DNA of 64,000 nucleotides from Actinomadura alba (GCF_014323705.1 NZ_JABVEC010000002.1:186001-250000); one strand, 5' to 3'; positions 18,459-27,338 are shown, numbered from the stretch's first letter. Notes: generated by a model from the letters alone, not told the origin. Numbers and translations: made by a program.

Positions 18459-19511
18459 ATGTCGAGCGTCGTCGGGGTCACGCGGCGCCGGGTCGAATCC
18501 GGGGTCGAGTCCGTGCGCGAGCGAGCGGATCGGCTGCTGCGCGGTGCCCGGCGGCGGTGGCCGTGGCTCGACCACCTGGCCCGTGCCCACGAGCGGTATC
18601 AGGAACGTCGGGGCGACCGGCTGGCCGCGGCCGTCACCTACTTCGCGTTCCTTTCCTTCTTCCCGCTGCTCGCGCTCGCCTATGCCCTGCTCGGCTACGT
18701 CGTCGGCGTCAGCGAGCAGGCCCGAGGCTATCTGGTCGACGCCATCAACTCGGTGCTGCCCGGAATCGCCCACCGGCTCGCGATCGAACAGATCGCCCAG
18801 GCCAAGACGACCGCAGGGGTCATCGGTCTCGTCGGCCTTCTGGTCATCGGCGTCGCCTGGGTCGAGGCGCTCCGTGAGGCGCTTCGCGAGATCTGGGGCA
18901 ACGATCCGACCGGTGGCGGCAACTTCCTGATGAGACGGCTCGGGGACGTCGGGGTGCTCGTCTTCCTCGGCACGGTCCTCATCGCGTCGGTCGCGGTGTC
19001 GACGTTCACGACCTCGGGCACCGACTGGGCCCTGCACGCCCTGGGGCTGGACCGGGTGCCCGGCATGGGCATCGTGCTGAGGCTGCTCGCGGTGGCGGTC
19101 GCCATCTGCTTCAACACGTTGATCTTCCTGGTGCTCTTCTCCCGGCTGTCCGGCACACGCGCGCCGTGGCGGCGGATCCTGCGCGGCGCGCTGTTCGGCG
19201 CGATCGGCCTCGAGATCCTCAAGCTGATCGGGACCTTCCTCGTCGGGCACACGACGAGGAATCCCGTCTACGCCTCGTTCGCGGTCGTCGCCGGGCTGCT
19301 CGTATGGATGAATCTGGTCTCGCGCTTCACGCTGTTCGCCGCGGCCTGGACCGCCACCCGCCGGGTCGTCCTCAGCGCCGACCAGGCTCAGGACGCCGAC
19401 CAGGCCGAGGGCGCCGACCCGGCCCAGGACGCCGACCAGGCCGAACAGCCGGAAGAATCCCGGAATACCGGCCGTGACACCGAGCGGGGGCGGCAGCCCG
19501 GCTCCGACTGA
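18459..19511 (+). CDS. YihY/BrkB family inner-membrane protein
   Basis: 350 residues. The family hallmark near the N-terminus is RGDRLAAAVTYFAFLSFFPLLALAYA split over the first helix; five to six hydrophobic segments follow, including VAVAICFNTLIFLVLFSRL and PVYASFAVVAGLLVWMNLVS. Once annotated as RNase BN, the family is now regarded as membrane proteins of unknown function. The C-terminal tail (about residues 305-345) is an imperfect acidic repeat of DQAQDADQAE type, likely disordered and cytoplasmic. ATG start after GTAGGG. Convergent with the D-Ala carboxypeptidase 33 bp downstream. Confidence 0.88.
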   Translation: MSSVVGVTRRRVESGVESVRERADRLLRGARRRWPWLDHLARAHERYQERRGDRLAAAVTYFAFLSFFPLLALAYALLGYVVGVSEQARGYLVDAINSVLPGIAHRLAIEQIAQAKTTAGVIGLVGLLVIGVAWVEALREALREIWGNDPTGGGNFLMRRLGDVGVLVFLGTVLIASVAVSTFTTSGTDWALHALGLDRVPGMGIVLRLLAVAVAICFNTLIFLVLFSRLSGTRAPWRRILRGALFGAIGLEILKLIGTFLVGHTTRNPVYASFAVVAGLLVWMNLVSRFTLFAAAWTATRRVVLSADQAQDADQAEGADPAQDADQAEQPEESRNTGRDTERGRQPGSD

Positions 19512-19544
19512 GGACCGGCTCGACCTGAGGGGGCGCCGGCGGCG

Positions 19545-20810
19545 CTATCCGGTCGGCGGCTCGACCGGCTGCCGGGCGTCCTCGCGTCGCGGCGGGCCAC
19601 CGGCCGCGGCGTCGCGGCGGCGGCGCCTCAGCAGGAACGCGAGACCCACCCCGACCACGACCACGGTGCCGCCGCCGGCGGCGAGCGCGGTGACCCCCCA
19701 GCCGCTCGCCTTGTCCTGGTCCAGCGGGATGACGGGAAGCTTGCGGGGTTCCTCCCGCGCGGGCTTCTTGGTCTCCGGCACGACCGGGTTCACGAGCGTG
19801 CCTACCGGCTGCACCCTGCCCCGTGCGGCGAATCCCCAGTCGAGCAGCTGAGTGGCGTACGTCCAGAGGACGGGCGAGCGCATCAGCGCGATGATGATCG
19901 TGTGGCCGTTGCGGCGGGCCGCGCCGACGAAGGTCTGTTGTGCGGCGTTGGTGTAGCCGTTCTTGCCGCCGATCATCCCGGGGTAGCGGGCCTGCCCCGG
20001 CCGCAGCAGCCGGTTGTGCGTGTAGATCGGATAGCCGCCGACCCGCCGCCCCTTCGCCCGCTGCTCCTTGGACGGCGGACCCGGCCACTTGGCCTCGATC
20101 GTGCCGATGTACTCCCGGAAGTCCGGCAGCCGAAGCCCCTGCCGCATGATCAGCGCGAGGTCGTACGAGGAGGTGTGCTGCGTCTTGACCGACAGCCCGA
20201 GGTCCACGTCCAGGCCGTTGGGCGAGCCGGCGAGCGTGTCGCGCGCCTGGAGGCGGGCGGCCTCGGCGTTCATGGTCGCCAGAGTGCGCCGCATCCCGCC
20301 GCCGGCCTGTGTGAGAGCGAGGGCTGCGTCGTTTCCGGACACCATCATCAGCGCCTTGAACAGATCCGACACCGGGTAGCGCCACTGGGTCGACATGCCG
20401 ACCTTGGTGCCCTCGACGTCGACGGTGCTCTGCGTTGGGCGGATCATGGCCGTCCGGTCCAGCTTGGGGATCAGCGCCACCGAGGTGAGGGTCTTCAGCG
20501 CGCTCGCCGGCAGGTAACGGCCGTGCGGGTTCTTCGCGGCGAGCACCTCGCCGGTGTCGGCATCGGCGATGAGATAGGACGCGGCGTCGATCGTCGGCGG
20601 GGCCTTGACGCCCTGCGCGCGCTCGTACACCACGCCGCGGCCACCGAGCCGGGAGCCGCCCACCGGCTCACCGGAGAGGGCGCCCGAAGGGGGAGTGGCG
20701 GCGGTGCCGGTGCCCGTCGCGCGGACCGTGGAACCGGCGGCAGGGCCTGTGGTCAGGGCCACGACGAGCGGTGCGGTGATCAGGGCGGTCGCCCGGCGTA
20801 CGGTTCCCAT
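19545..20810 (-). CDS. D-alanyl-D-alanine carboxypeptidase (peptidase S11, low-MW PBP)
   Basis: 421 residues. Trims the terminal D-Ala of peptidoglycan stem peptides outside the membrane. N-terminal signal (ATALITAPLVVALTTG), S11 catalytic domain with SALK at about residue 103, SGN at about 158 and GGKNGYT at about 281, where the usual KTG reads KNG. A C-terminal helix (ALAAGGGTVVVVGVGLAFLL) followed by RRRRR anchors it. The ATG at 20810 has a close GGAG; the TANNNT box TAGTCT lies 10 nt upstream, so the mRNA leader may be very short. The active Ser and Lys are intact, so activity is likely despite the third motif variant. Confidence 0.9.
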   Translation of the reverse strand: MGTVRRATALITAPLVVALTTGPAAGSTVRATGTGTAATPPSGALSGEPVGGSRLGGRGVVYERAQGVKAPPTIDAASYLIADADTGEVLAAKNPHGRYLPASALKTLTSVALIPKLDRTAMIRPTQSTVDVEGTKVGMSTQWRYPVSDLFKALMMVSGNDAALALTQAGGGMRRTLATMNAEAARLQARDTLAGSPNGLDVDLGLSVKTQHTSSYDLALIMRQGLRLPDFREYIGTIEAKWPGPPSKEQRAKGRRVGGYPIYTHNRLLRPGQARYPGMIGGKNGYTNAAQQTFVGAARRNGHTIIIALMRSPVLWTYATQLLDWGFAARGRVQPVGTLVNPVVPETKKPAREEPRKLPVIPLDQDKASGWGVTALAAGGGTVVVVGVGLAFLLRRRRRDAAAGGPPRREDARQPVEPPTG

Positions 20811-20833
20811 GGCTCCACGAAGACTAGAGGAAG

Positions 20834-20904
20834 TGTCCAGAAATGAGATACACCGGATCACGTCATCTGACCCTGCGGGAAGTGAAAAGGATTATTTCTG
20901 GACA
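20834..20904. promoter_or_regulatory. Paired inverted 11-mers between dacC-type gene and mutase
   Basis: TGTCCAGAAAT (20834-20844) and its exact reverse complement ATTTCTGGACA (20894-20904) are 49 bp apart in an AT-richer patch of the divergent promoter region. They are too far apart for a simple hairpin terminator, so two half-operators bound by the same regulator, or a DNA-looping pair, is the likelier reading. Confidence 0.45.
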
Positions 20905-20968
20905 TGAGGTGTGGTGCGACGAGACGCGCGTGAGGGGCGTCACCGTCCACTTCCCGGGGTACCGGTCG

Positions 20969-20974
20969 TACCAT
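20969..20974 (+). promoter_or_regulatory. -10 box (TACCAT) for leaderless mutase mRNA
   Basis: TACCAT ends 7 nt before the ATG at 20982 and no purine-rich ribosome site intervenes, which is the standard geometry of a leaderless transcript. Confidence 0.6.
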
Positions 20975-20981
20975 CGCGGTT

Positions 20982-22586
20982 ATGACGAGTGAATCGGAAT
21001 CGGGTCTGCCCATCGAACCGGTGTACGGGCCGTCGGCGCTGGACGGATTCGACCCGCCGACCGAGCTCGGGGAGCCGGGATCCTATCCGTTCACTCGCGG
21101 CGTCTACCCGACGATGTACACCGCCCGGCCGTGGACGATGCGGCAGTACGCCGGGTTCGCGACCGCCGCGGAGTCGAACAAGCGCTATCACCAGTTGATC
21201 GACGCCGGCACCACTGGCCTGTCGGTGGCGTTCGACCTGCCGACGCAGATGGGGCACGACTCCGACTCCGCGATGGCGCACGGCGAGGTCGGCAAGGTCG
21301 GCGTGGCGATCGACTCGATCGAGGACATGAGGACGCTGTTCGACGGCATCCCGCTGGGCAAGGTCTCGACCTCGATGACCATCAACGCGCCCGCGTCGAT
21401 CCTGCTCCTGCTCTATCAGCTGGTCGCCGAGGAGCAGGGCATCTCCGGTGGCGAACTGACCGGAACCGTGCAGAACGACATCCTCAAGGAGTACATCGCC
21501 CGCGGGACCTACATCTTCCCGCCCAAGCCGTCGCTGCGCCTGATCTCGGACATGTTCTCCTACTGCCAGACCGAGATCCCACGATGGAACACCATCTCGA
21601 TCTCCGGCTACCACATGGCCGAGGCGGGCGCGACGCCCGTACAGGAGATCGCGTTCACCCTGGCCAACGCGATGGAGTACGTGCGCACGGCGGTCGCCTC
21701 GGGCCTCGACGTCGACTCCTTCGGACCCCGGCTCTCGTTCTTCTTCGTGGCCCGGACCACGCTGCTCGAGGAGGTCGCGAAGTTCCGCGCGGCCCGGCGG
21801 ATCTGGGCGTCGATCATGCGGGACGAGTTCGGCGCGAAGAACCCCAAGTCGCAGATGCTGCGGTTCCACACCCAGACGGCGGGCGTACAGCTGACCGCCC
21901 AGCAGCCCGAGGTCAACGTGGTGCGCGTCGCGATCCAGGCGCTGGCCGCGGTGCTCGGCGGAACGCAGTCGCTGCACACCAACTCCTTCGACGAGGCGAT
22001 CGCGCTGCCGTCGGAGCGGGCGGCCAGGCTGGCGGTGCGCACCCAGCAGGTGATCGCGCACGAGTCGGACCTGACGGCGACGGTCGACCCGTTCGCCGGC
22101 TCCTACGCCGTCGAGTCGCTGACGTCGCAGGTCGAGGAGGCGGCTCGCGCGCTCATCGGCCGGGTCGAGGACTTCGGCGGTGCGGTGGCCGCGATCGAGC
22201 AGGGCTTCCAGAAGGCCGAAATCGAGAAAACGGCCTACCACGTGGCGCAGCAGATCGAGTCCGGGGATCGGACGGTCGTCGGCGTCAACAGGTTCCGGAC
22301 CGACGGGCAGGAGCCGTACGAGCCGCTGCGCGTCGACCCGTCGATCGAGAGCGCGCAGGCGGCCAGGCTGGCCGAGCTGCGGGCCGCCCGGTCGGGCGAC
22401 GACGTGCGACGTCACCTCGACGACCTGCGACGGGCCGCCGAGAAGGACGCCGGCGAAGGGGTGCCCGGCGAGGCGAACCTCCTTTACCCGCTGAAGGACG
22501 CGCTGAGGGCGCGCGCGACGGTCGGCGAGGTCTGCAACGCCCTCAGGGACGTCTGGGGCGTCTACGTCCCCGCGGACGCCTACTGA
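20982..22586 (+). CDS. Acyl-CoA mutase large subunit (methylmalonyl-CoA mutase type, no B12 domain)
   Basis: 534 residues covering only the TIM-barrel substrate domain; no DxHxxG cobalamin motif is present, so a separate B12 subunit is required. Conserved blocks: [79 protein letters not shown]. By alignment from memory with Propionibacterium MCM, Tyr56 and Arg174 match Tyr89 and Arg207, the residues that distinguish methylmalonyl- from isobutyryl-CoA mutase (Phe/Gln). That favours interconversion of methylmalonyl- and succinyl-CoA, although the two-chain layout is the one usual for isobutyryl-CoA mutase. Apparently leaderless. Confidence 0.88.
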   Translation: MTSESESGLPIEPVYGPSALDGFDPPTELGEPGSYPFTRGVYPTMYTARPWTMRQYAGFATAAESNKRYHQLIDAGTTGLSVAFDLPTQMGHDSDSAMAHGEVGKVGVAIDSIEDMRTLFDGIPLGKVSTSMTINAPASILLLLYQLVAEEQGISGGELTGTVQNDILKEYIARGTYIFPPKPSLRLISDMFSYCQTEIPRWNTISISGYHMAEAGATPVQEIAFTLANAMEYVRTAVASGLDVDSFGPRLSFFFVARTTLLEEVAKFRAARRIWASIMRDEFGAKNPKSQMLRFHTQTAGVQLTAQQPEVNVVRVAIQALAAVLGGTQSLHTNSFDEAIALPSERAARLAVRTQQVIAHESDLTATVDPFAGSYAVESLTSQVEEAARALIGRVEDFGGAVAAIEQGFQKAEIEKTAYHVAQQIESGDRTVVGVNRFRTDGQEPYEPLRVDPSIESAQAARLAELRAARSGDDVRRHLDDLRRAAEKDAGEGVPGEANLLYPLKDALRARATVGEVCNALRDVWGVYVPADAY

Positions 22587-22923
22587 TCCGGCGGCACTGG
22601 CCCCATACCGGCCCCATACCGGCCCCATACCCGCCCGATACCGGCGCTGACGCCGCCGTCCGCTCCGGATCCGCGCGGGCGTCGCGGGCCGTGATGAGCG
22701 TCGCGGGAGTAGATTACGGACAGTGGTCGGCCGTCGCGGATACGCGTCGGCCGCGCTGCTCCGGGCATGGCACTCCGCGAGACGGTGTGTGGTGGCATGG
22801 GGCGAATGATCCCGTGTTGACCAGGCTTGGAGCGCCCTGAGCGGGTCGGTATCGGGAACGCGCTGGTCCAATAGCCCCACGTGCCACGCATCGACCTGCA
22901 AAGATTGTGGATGGAGGTTGGCC
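22587..22923 (+). other. 337-bp gap with minisatellite and possible leader ORF
   Basis: Between the mutase and the YbdK-type ligase. It holds the 11-bp tandem repeat at 22599-22642. A TANNNT box (TAGATT, 22710-22715) ends 7 nt before a GTG (22723) that opens a 28-codon ORF ending at 22809 (contains RRCVVAWGE). This could be a leaderless leader peptide for the ligase operon or coincidence. I see no other gene. Confidence 0.35.
22599..22642. repeat. 11-bp tandem repeat GGCCCCATACC
   Basis: Three copies in a row from 22599 to about 22631, then a diverged copy (CGCCCGATACC). The array starts 13 bp after the mutase stop codon. It may form slipped hairpins; no protein-coding sense is apparent. Confidence 0.9.
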
Positions 22924-24090
22924 GTGGCCATTGACTTCAACGCGTCGCGTGGGGCGACGCTGGGTGTCGAGTGGGAGCTTCAGCTCATCGACACGGAGAC
23001 CAAACACCTTCGGCAGGACGCGCGCGAGGTGCTGGCCGCGCTGCCCGGGCTCAGCGAGGGCGGGGACATCCCGAAGATCCGGCACGAGCTGATGGAGTCG
23101 ACGGTGGAGATCGTGACCGATATCTGCCATACGGTCGGGGAGGCCAAGAGTGATCTTGCCGCGACCGTCAAGCAGCTCCGGTCGGTCGCCGAGGCGCGCG
23201 GCACCGCGCTGGCGTGCACGGGCTCGCATCCGATCAGCGACTGGCGCGACGCCGTGATGGCACCGGTCCAGCGCTACGCCGAACTGGTCGAGCAGATGCA
23301 GTGGCTGGCCCGCAGGATCCAGACCTTCGGGGTGCACGTGCACGTCGGCGTACGCCACGTCGACAAGGCCATCCCCATCGTCAACGCCCTCTCGGCCTAC
23401 CTGCCGCACTTCCTCGCGCTGACCGCCTCGAGCCCGTACTGGAACGGCCAGGACACCGGACTGGCGTCCAGCCGGGCGATCATCTTCGGCTCGCTGCCGA
23501 CGGCCGGCCCGCCGCATCTGCTCGCCGACTGGGCCGAGTTCGAGGAGTACATGGACACGCTGCTGCGCGCCGGCACCATCCGCAGCATCAAGGAGGTGTG
23601 GTGGGACATCCGCCCGCACCCCGACTTCGGCACGATCGAAATACGGATGTTCGACGGCATTCCCACCCTGCGCGAGGTCGGCATGGCGGCGGCGCTGTGC
23701 CAGAGCCTGGTCACCCTCTTCGACCAGCAGCTCGACCGGGGCTACACTCTGCCTCGTCCCGCCGCGTGGGTCGTTCGCGACAACAAGTGGCGGGCCACCC
23801 GTTATGGACTCGACGCCACCGTCATCACCGATGACACCGGCAGCACGACGCCGCTTCGAGATGATCTCTACGAGCTGATCCGTGAGCTGGAGCCCGTGGC
23901 CGACCGGCTGGGCTGCGCCGAGGAGCTTAAGGTCGCGAGCGAGGTGCTCGAGCATGGGGCGCCCTACGAGCGGCAGCGTGCGATCCGCGCCGAGGGCGGC
24001 ACCCTGGAGAACGTCGTCGACGCCGCGATCAAGGAGTTCTACGAGGACAGGTTCGTCTCCCCGCGGGAGGTGGCCCATGGCGGGATGTGA
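22924..24090 (+). CDS. Carboxylate-amine ligase, YbdK/GCS2 family (putative glutamate-cysteine ligase 2)
   Basis: 388 residues, ATP-dependent gamma-glutamyl ligase fold. Family motifs: GVEWELQLID at the N-terminus (metal-binding Glu residues), HELMESTVEIVTD, FGVHVHVGV, and WWDIRPHPDFGTIEIRMFD. GTG 22924 is taken because GGAGG sits 6 nt upstream; TTG 22918 is too close. E. coli YbdK has only weak glutamate-cysteine ligase activity, and actinomycetes use mycothiol, so the true substrate is open. The 3' end overlaps the next ORF (24077) by 14 bp, so an operon with the amidohydrolase is likely. Confidence 0.87.
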   Translation: MAIDFNASRGATLGVEWELQLIDTETKHLRQDAREVLAALPGLSEGGDIPKIRHELMESTVEIVTDICHTVGEAKSDLAATVKQLRSVAEARGTALACTGSHPISDWRDAVMAPVQRYAELVEQMQWLARRIQTFGVHVHVGVRHVDKAIPIVNALSAYLPHFLALTASSPYWNGQDTGLASSRAIIFGSLPTAGPPHLLADWAEFEEYMDTLLRAGTIRSIKEVWWDIRPHPDFGTIEIRMFDGIPTLREVGMAAALCQSLVTLFDQQLDRGYTLPRPAAWVVRDNKWRATRYGLDATVITDDTGSTTPLRDDLYELIRELEPVADRLGCAEELKVASEVLEHGAPYERQRAIRAEGGTLENVVDAAIKEFYEDRFVSPREVAHGGM

Positions 24091-25462
24091 CGTCCCCGAG
24101 GAGCCGCCCGCGGAGGGGGACGAAGCGGAAACGGCGGCGTCACACGGCGCCGTCATGCCTGAGGGGGCGCACATGACGCGGTCGGGACACGGGGTGATGC
24201 CCGCTTTCGACACCGGTGTCAGCGGGGACGCGCGGAGGCTGCAGATGCAGCTCGACGCCTTCCTCGCCCAGCACGAGGACGGGCTGATCGCCTTTCGTCG
24301 CGATCTGCACGCGCATCCCGAGCTCGGTTATGTCGAGCATCGCACCACCCAGCGGATCGTCGAGCAGCTGACCGCGGTCGGGTTGCGGCCGACGGTGCTG
24401 CCCAAGGGCACCGGCGTGCTGTGCGACATCGGCCCGGCCGAAGGACCCATGGTGGGCCTGCGCGCGGACATCGACGCCCTGCCGCTCATGGACGAGAAGG
24501 ACGTCGCCTACCGGTCCGTGGTCCCCGGCGTCGCGCACGCCTGTGGCCATGACGTGCACACCACCATGCTCATCGGGGCCGGCCGGTTCCTGGCCCAGCA
24601 GGCCGCCGCGGGGCTGCTCCCCGGCCGGGTCCGGCTGATCTTCCAGCCGGCCGAGGAGAAGCCGGGCGGCGCGCTCGACGTCATGGCGGCCGGAGGGATC
24701 GCGGGCGTCGACCGCGTCTTCGCGCTGCACTGCGACCCCCGGGTCGAGGTCGGCCGGCTGGGCCTGCGGGTGGGGCCCATCACGGCGGCGTGCGACAAGG
24801 TGTACGTCAAGGTGACCGGCCCGGGCGGCCACACGGCCAGGCCGCACCTCACCGCCGACCTGGTCTACGCGCTCGCCAAGATCGTCACTGAGCTTCCGTC
24901 GGCGCTGTCGCGGCGGGTCGATCCGCGATCCAGCCTGAGCCTGGTGTGGGGTCGCGTCTCCGCCGGGTCGGTGGCGAACGCGATCCCCGATGACGGCCTC
25001 GCCGAGGGCACCGTGCGCTGCCTGGACGACGAGGCGTGGCACCGGGCGCCCGAGATGATGAAGGCCCTGCTGCAGTCGGTCGCCGCCGCCTACGAGGTCG
25101 AGGCGTCGCTGGAGTACGTCCGTGGTGTCCCGCCCACCGTCAACGAGGCGACGAGCGTGCAGATGTTCCGCGACGCCGCCGGTCAGGTGATCGGTGAGGA
25201 CGGTGTGGTGCCGACGCCGCAGAGCCTCGGGGGCGAGGATTTCGGCTGGTATCTCGAGTCGATTCCCGGTGCGCTCGCGCGGCTCGGCGTCCGCACGCCG
25301 GGCTCGACGCTCGAGTACGACCTGCACCGGGGCGACTTCGACGTCGACGAGCGGTGCATCGCCGTGGGCGTGCGGGTGATGGCCGCCACCGCCTTGACCG
25401 CCCTCTGGGAAGGCCAGCGGCCGACCGGCACCGAGGCGGTCGAGGGCGCCGCCCTCGCCTGA
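24077..25462 (+). CDS. M20-family metal-dependent amidohydrolase
   Basis: 461 residues from ATG 24077, which has GGGAGG 6 nt upstream but adds an acidic, Pro-rich N-terminal extension of about 60 residues; ATG 24173 (after GAGGGGG) gives a more typical 429. Signature of aminoacylase/IAA-amino-acid or hippurate hydrolases: RRDLHAHPELGYVEH, GLRADIDALP, HACGHDVHTTMLIGAG (metal ligands), QPAEEKPGG and GGEDFGWYLE. Two-metal (Zn/Mn) hydrolysis of an N-acylated amino acid is expected. Its coupling to a gamma-glutamyl-type ligase makes an amide made and cut by the pair conceivable. Confidence 0.87.
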   Translation: MAGCDVPEEPPAEGDEAETAASHGAVMPEGAHMTRSGHGVMPAFDTGVSGDARRLQMQLDAFLAQHEDGLIAFRRDLHAHPELGYVEHRTTQRIVEQLTAVGLRPTVLPKGTGVLCDIGPAEGPMVGLRADIDALPLMDEKDVAYRSVVPGVAHACGHDVHTTMLIGAGRFLAQQAAAGLLPGRVRLIFQPAEEKPGGALDVMAAGGIAGVDRVFALHCDPRVEVGRLGLRVGPITAACDKVYVKVTGPGGHTARPHLTADLVYALAKIVTELPSALSRRVDPRSSLSLVWGRVSAGSVANAIPDDGLAEGTVRCLDDEAWHRAPEMMKALLQSVAAAYEVEASLEYVRGVPPTVNEATSVQMFRDAAGQVIGEDGVVPTPQSLGGEDFGWYLESIPGALARLGVRTPGSTLEYDLHRGDFDVDERCIAVGVRVMAATALTALWEGQRPTGTEAVEGAALA

Positions 25463-26153
25463 CCGCGACCCCCGCCGTCGCCCGACCCGCGACCCCCGCC
25501 GGACGGCTCCGGCGGGGTCGGTCGCGCGGCCGAACGGCCCTGGCGGGACGTCATCGGCCGATCCGCCGGTACGCCGCCGACGGGGTCCCATCGGCGTTCG
25601 AAAATGCCGCCGGGCGCCCGGCTGGCCGCACGACAAAGCGCGCTCCACACGCCGTGATAACGCCTGATCAGAGTGGTCGCTTCGCACGTCCACCGGCCAC
25701 CGCCCGCATTCCCCTCGACCCGGAGAAAACGCCTTGCCCGCTTCTGGGCGGTCGTCGCCTCGCCGTCACGGAGCGCCGTGCCGCCGGGCCAGGCGAGGCG
25801 TCGCGCCACTCTCTCGGATCTCACGGAGGCGGCGCCGAGTTCGCGTTCCACACCGGAAAAACGAGAACTCGTGGCGGAAAGTGAACGGTGTTTTCCCGAT
25901 AGTAAGGAAACCGTTGAATTAAGGCGATACCGAGCTGTCCGAATCCGCTGAATCAACACGTCCTCACAGCCGTCGGCGCGTGCAATCGGGGGGCCGAATT
26001 CGCCGGGTCGCGGCTCGCCCGCGCCGGGCGGGGCGACCGGGGGCGGGGCGTGCTCCGACGGGGTCCGGGCGGGCACGGAGCACGGTCTTGACCGGACGGT
26101 CCACCGGTGACGGCGAAATGATCTCGGTGGAGCGTCTGACCAGTGGCGATGCG

Positions 26154-26169
26154 GTTACCCTTTGGTAAC
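26154..26169. promoter_or_regulatory. 16-bp palindrome GTTACC-CTTT-GGTAAC
   Basis: A perfect 6-bp inverted repeat with a 4-nt centre lies 27 bp upstream of the predicted -35 box of the nucleoside transporter operon. Its position suits an activator or repressor site. Confidence 0.5.
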
Positions 26170-26196
26170 GGACTCATTGCGAAAATGTACGACGGT

Positions 26197-26226
26197 TTGG
26201 CCGTACCCGGACCTAGCGAGTAACGT
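26197..26226 (+). promoter_or_regulatory. Predicted promoter of nucleoside transport operon
   Basis: TTGGCC (26197-26202), an 18-bp spacer, then TAACGT (26221-26226). It would give a leader of about 55 nt ending in AAGGAG (26276-26281), 7 nt before the GTG start. Confidence 0.55.
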
Positions 26227-26288
26227 CCGATCGATTTCGTGCTGAACCGGCACTTTATCCCTTAGCAGGGAACGGAAGGAGCGCGTCC

Positions 26289-27338
26289 GTGCGCCGTGGA
26301 CTCAAGACGACCCTCGTCATGCTGACGGGGGCCGCCCTCACGCTGAGCGCCGGGGCCTGCGGTGGCAAGAAGGCCACCACCGGCGGCGACAGCGGCGAGG
26401 GTGCCAAGAAGACCGTCAAGGTCGGGCTGGCCTACGACATCGGCGGGCGGGGCGACAAGTCGTTCAACGATGCCGCCTTCGCGGGCCTCGACCGGGTCAA
26501 GCAGAACCTGAACCTCGAGATCAAGGACATCGAGGCCACCAAGAACGAGACCGACAACGACAAGATCCAGCGGCTCGACCTGCTGGCCAAGTCGGGCTAC
26601 AACCCGGTCATCGCCGTCGGCTTCGCTTACGCGGGCGCGCTCGGCAAGGTGGCGCCCAAGCATCCGAACACCAAGTTCGGCATCGTGGACGACGGCTCGG
26701 TGGAAGGCCCCAACGTCACGAACCTGCTGTTCGCCGAGGAGCAGGGCTCCTACCTCGTGGGTGCCGCGGCCGCGCAGAAGTCCGAGTCCGGCAAGATCGG
26801 CTTCATCGGCGGCGTGGACACCCCGCTGATCAAGAAGTTCGAGGCCGGCTATGTCGCCGGTGCCAAGAAGGCCAAGCCGGACATCAAGATCGACGTCAAG
26901 TACATCTCCCGCGGCACGGACTTCAGCGGCTTCACCGACCCGGCCAAGGGCAAGACGATCGCCCAGGGTCAGTACGACGGCGGGGCCGATGTGATCTACC
27001 ACGCCGCCGGCCTGTCGGGCCTGGGCCTGTTCCAGGCCGCCGCGGCGGAGAAGAAGTTCGCGATCGGCGTCGACTCCGACCAGTACCAGAACGCCGAGGC
27101 CGACCAGAAGCCGTACATCATCACCTCGATGCTCAAGCGCGTCGACACCGCCGTGTACAACTTCGTCGAGGACACCAACAAGGGAACGGTGAAGGCCGGG
27201 CCGGTCATCTTCGACCTGAAGAACCAGGGCATCGACTACTCCAAGGCGAACACCGAGGCCATCGCGGGCCTGCAGGCCAAGATGGACGAGTACAAGCAGG
27301 AGATCATCGACGGAAAGATCACGGTTCCCACCAAGTGA
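26289..27338 (+). CDS. BMP-family nucleoside-binding lipoprotein
   Basis: 349 residues. Extracytoplasmic substrate-binding subunit of an ABC importer of the BmpA/Med/PnrA family, which bind purine nucleosides in characterised members. Lipoprotein signal with lipobox LSAGAC (Cys24 lipidated). Family blocks: VKVGLAYDIGGRGDKSFND, PNTKFGIVDD, GSYLVGAAAAQKS, GFIGGVDTPLIKKFEAGY, DVIYHAAGLSGLGLFQAA and GVDSDQYQNA. GTG start with AAGGAG. First gene of a five-to-six-gene unit with transporter and salvage enzymes, which supports nucleosides as the substrate. Confidence 0.93.
   Translation: MRRGLKTTLVMLTGAALTLSAGACGGKKATTGGDSGEGAKKTVKVGLAYDIGGRGDKSFNDAAFAGLDRVKQNLNLEIKDIEATKNETDNDKIQRLDLLAKSGYNPVIAVGFAYAGALGKVAPKHPNTKFGIVDDGSVEGPNVTNLLFAEEQGSYLVGAAAAQKSESGKIGFIGGVDTPLIKKFEAGYVAGAKKAKPDIKIDVKYISRGTDFSGFTDPAKGKTIAQGQYDGGADVIYHAAGLSGLGLFQAAAAEKKFAIGVDSDQYQNAEADQKPYIITSMLKRVDTAVYNFVEDTNKGTVKAGPVIFDLKNQGIDYSKANTEAIAGLQAKMDEYKQEIIDGKITVPTK

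Larger units (their letters stand above)
25463..26288. other. 826-bp non-coding stretch before bmp operon
   Basis: No ORF here has a ribosome site, a family motif or convincing codon bias. An AT-richer island at about 25880-25960 contains a hairpin, AACGGT-gtt-TTCC (25884-25896) with GGAAACCGTT (25906-25915), closed by a 9-nt loop; this could be a terminator or a small RNA element. The 3' part holds the palindrome at 26154 and the bmp promoter. It may also contain decayed coding sequence. Confidence 0.5.

Noticed and set aside
25673..25951. Candidate 92-codon gene in the long intergenic region
   Set aside because: Arg/Ser/Pro-rich, no ribosome site, no motif, and overlaps other equally meaningless frames.
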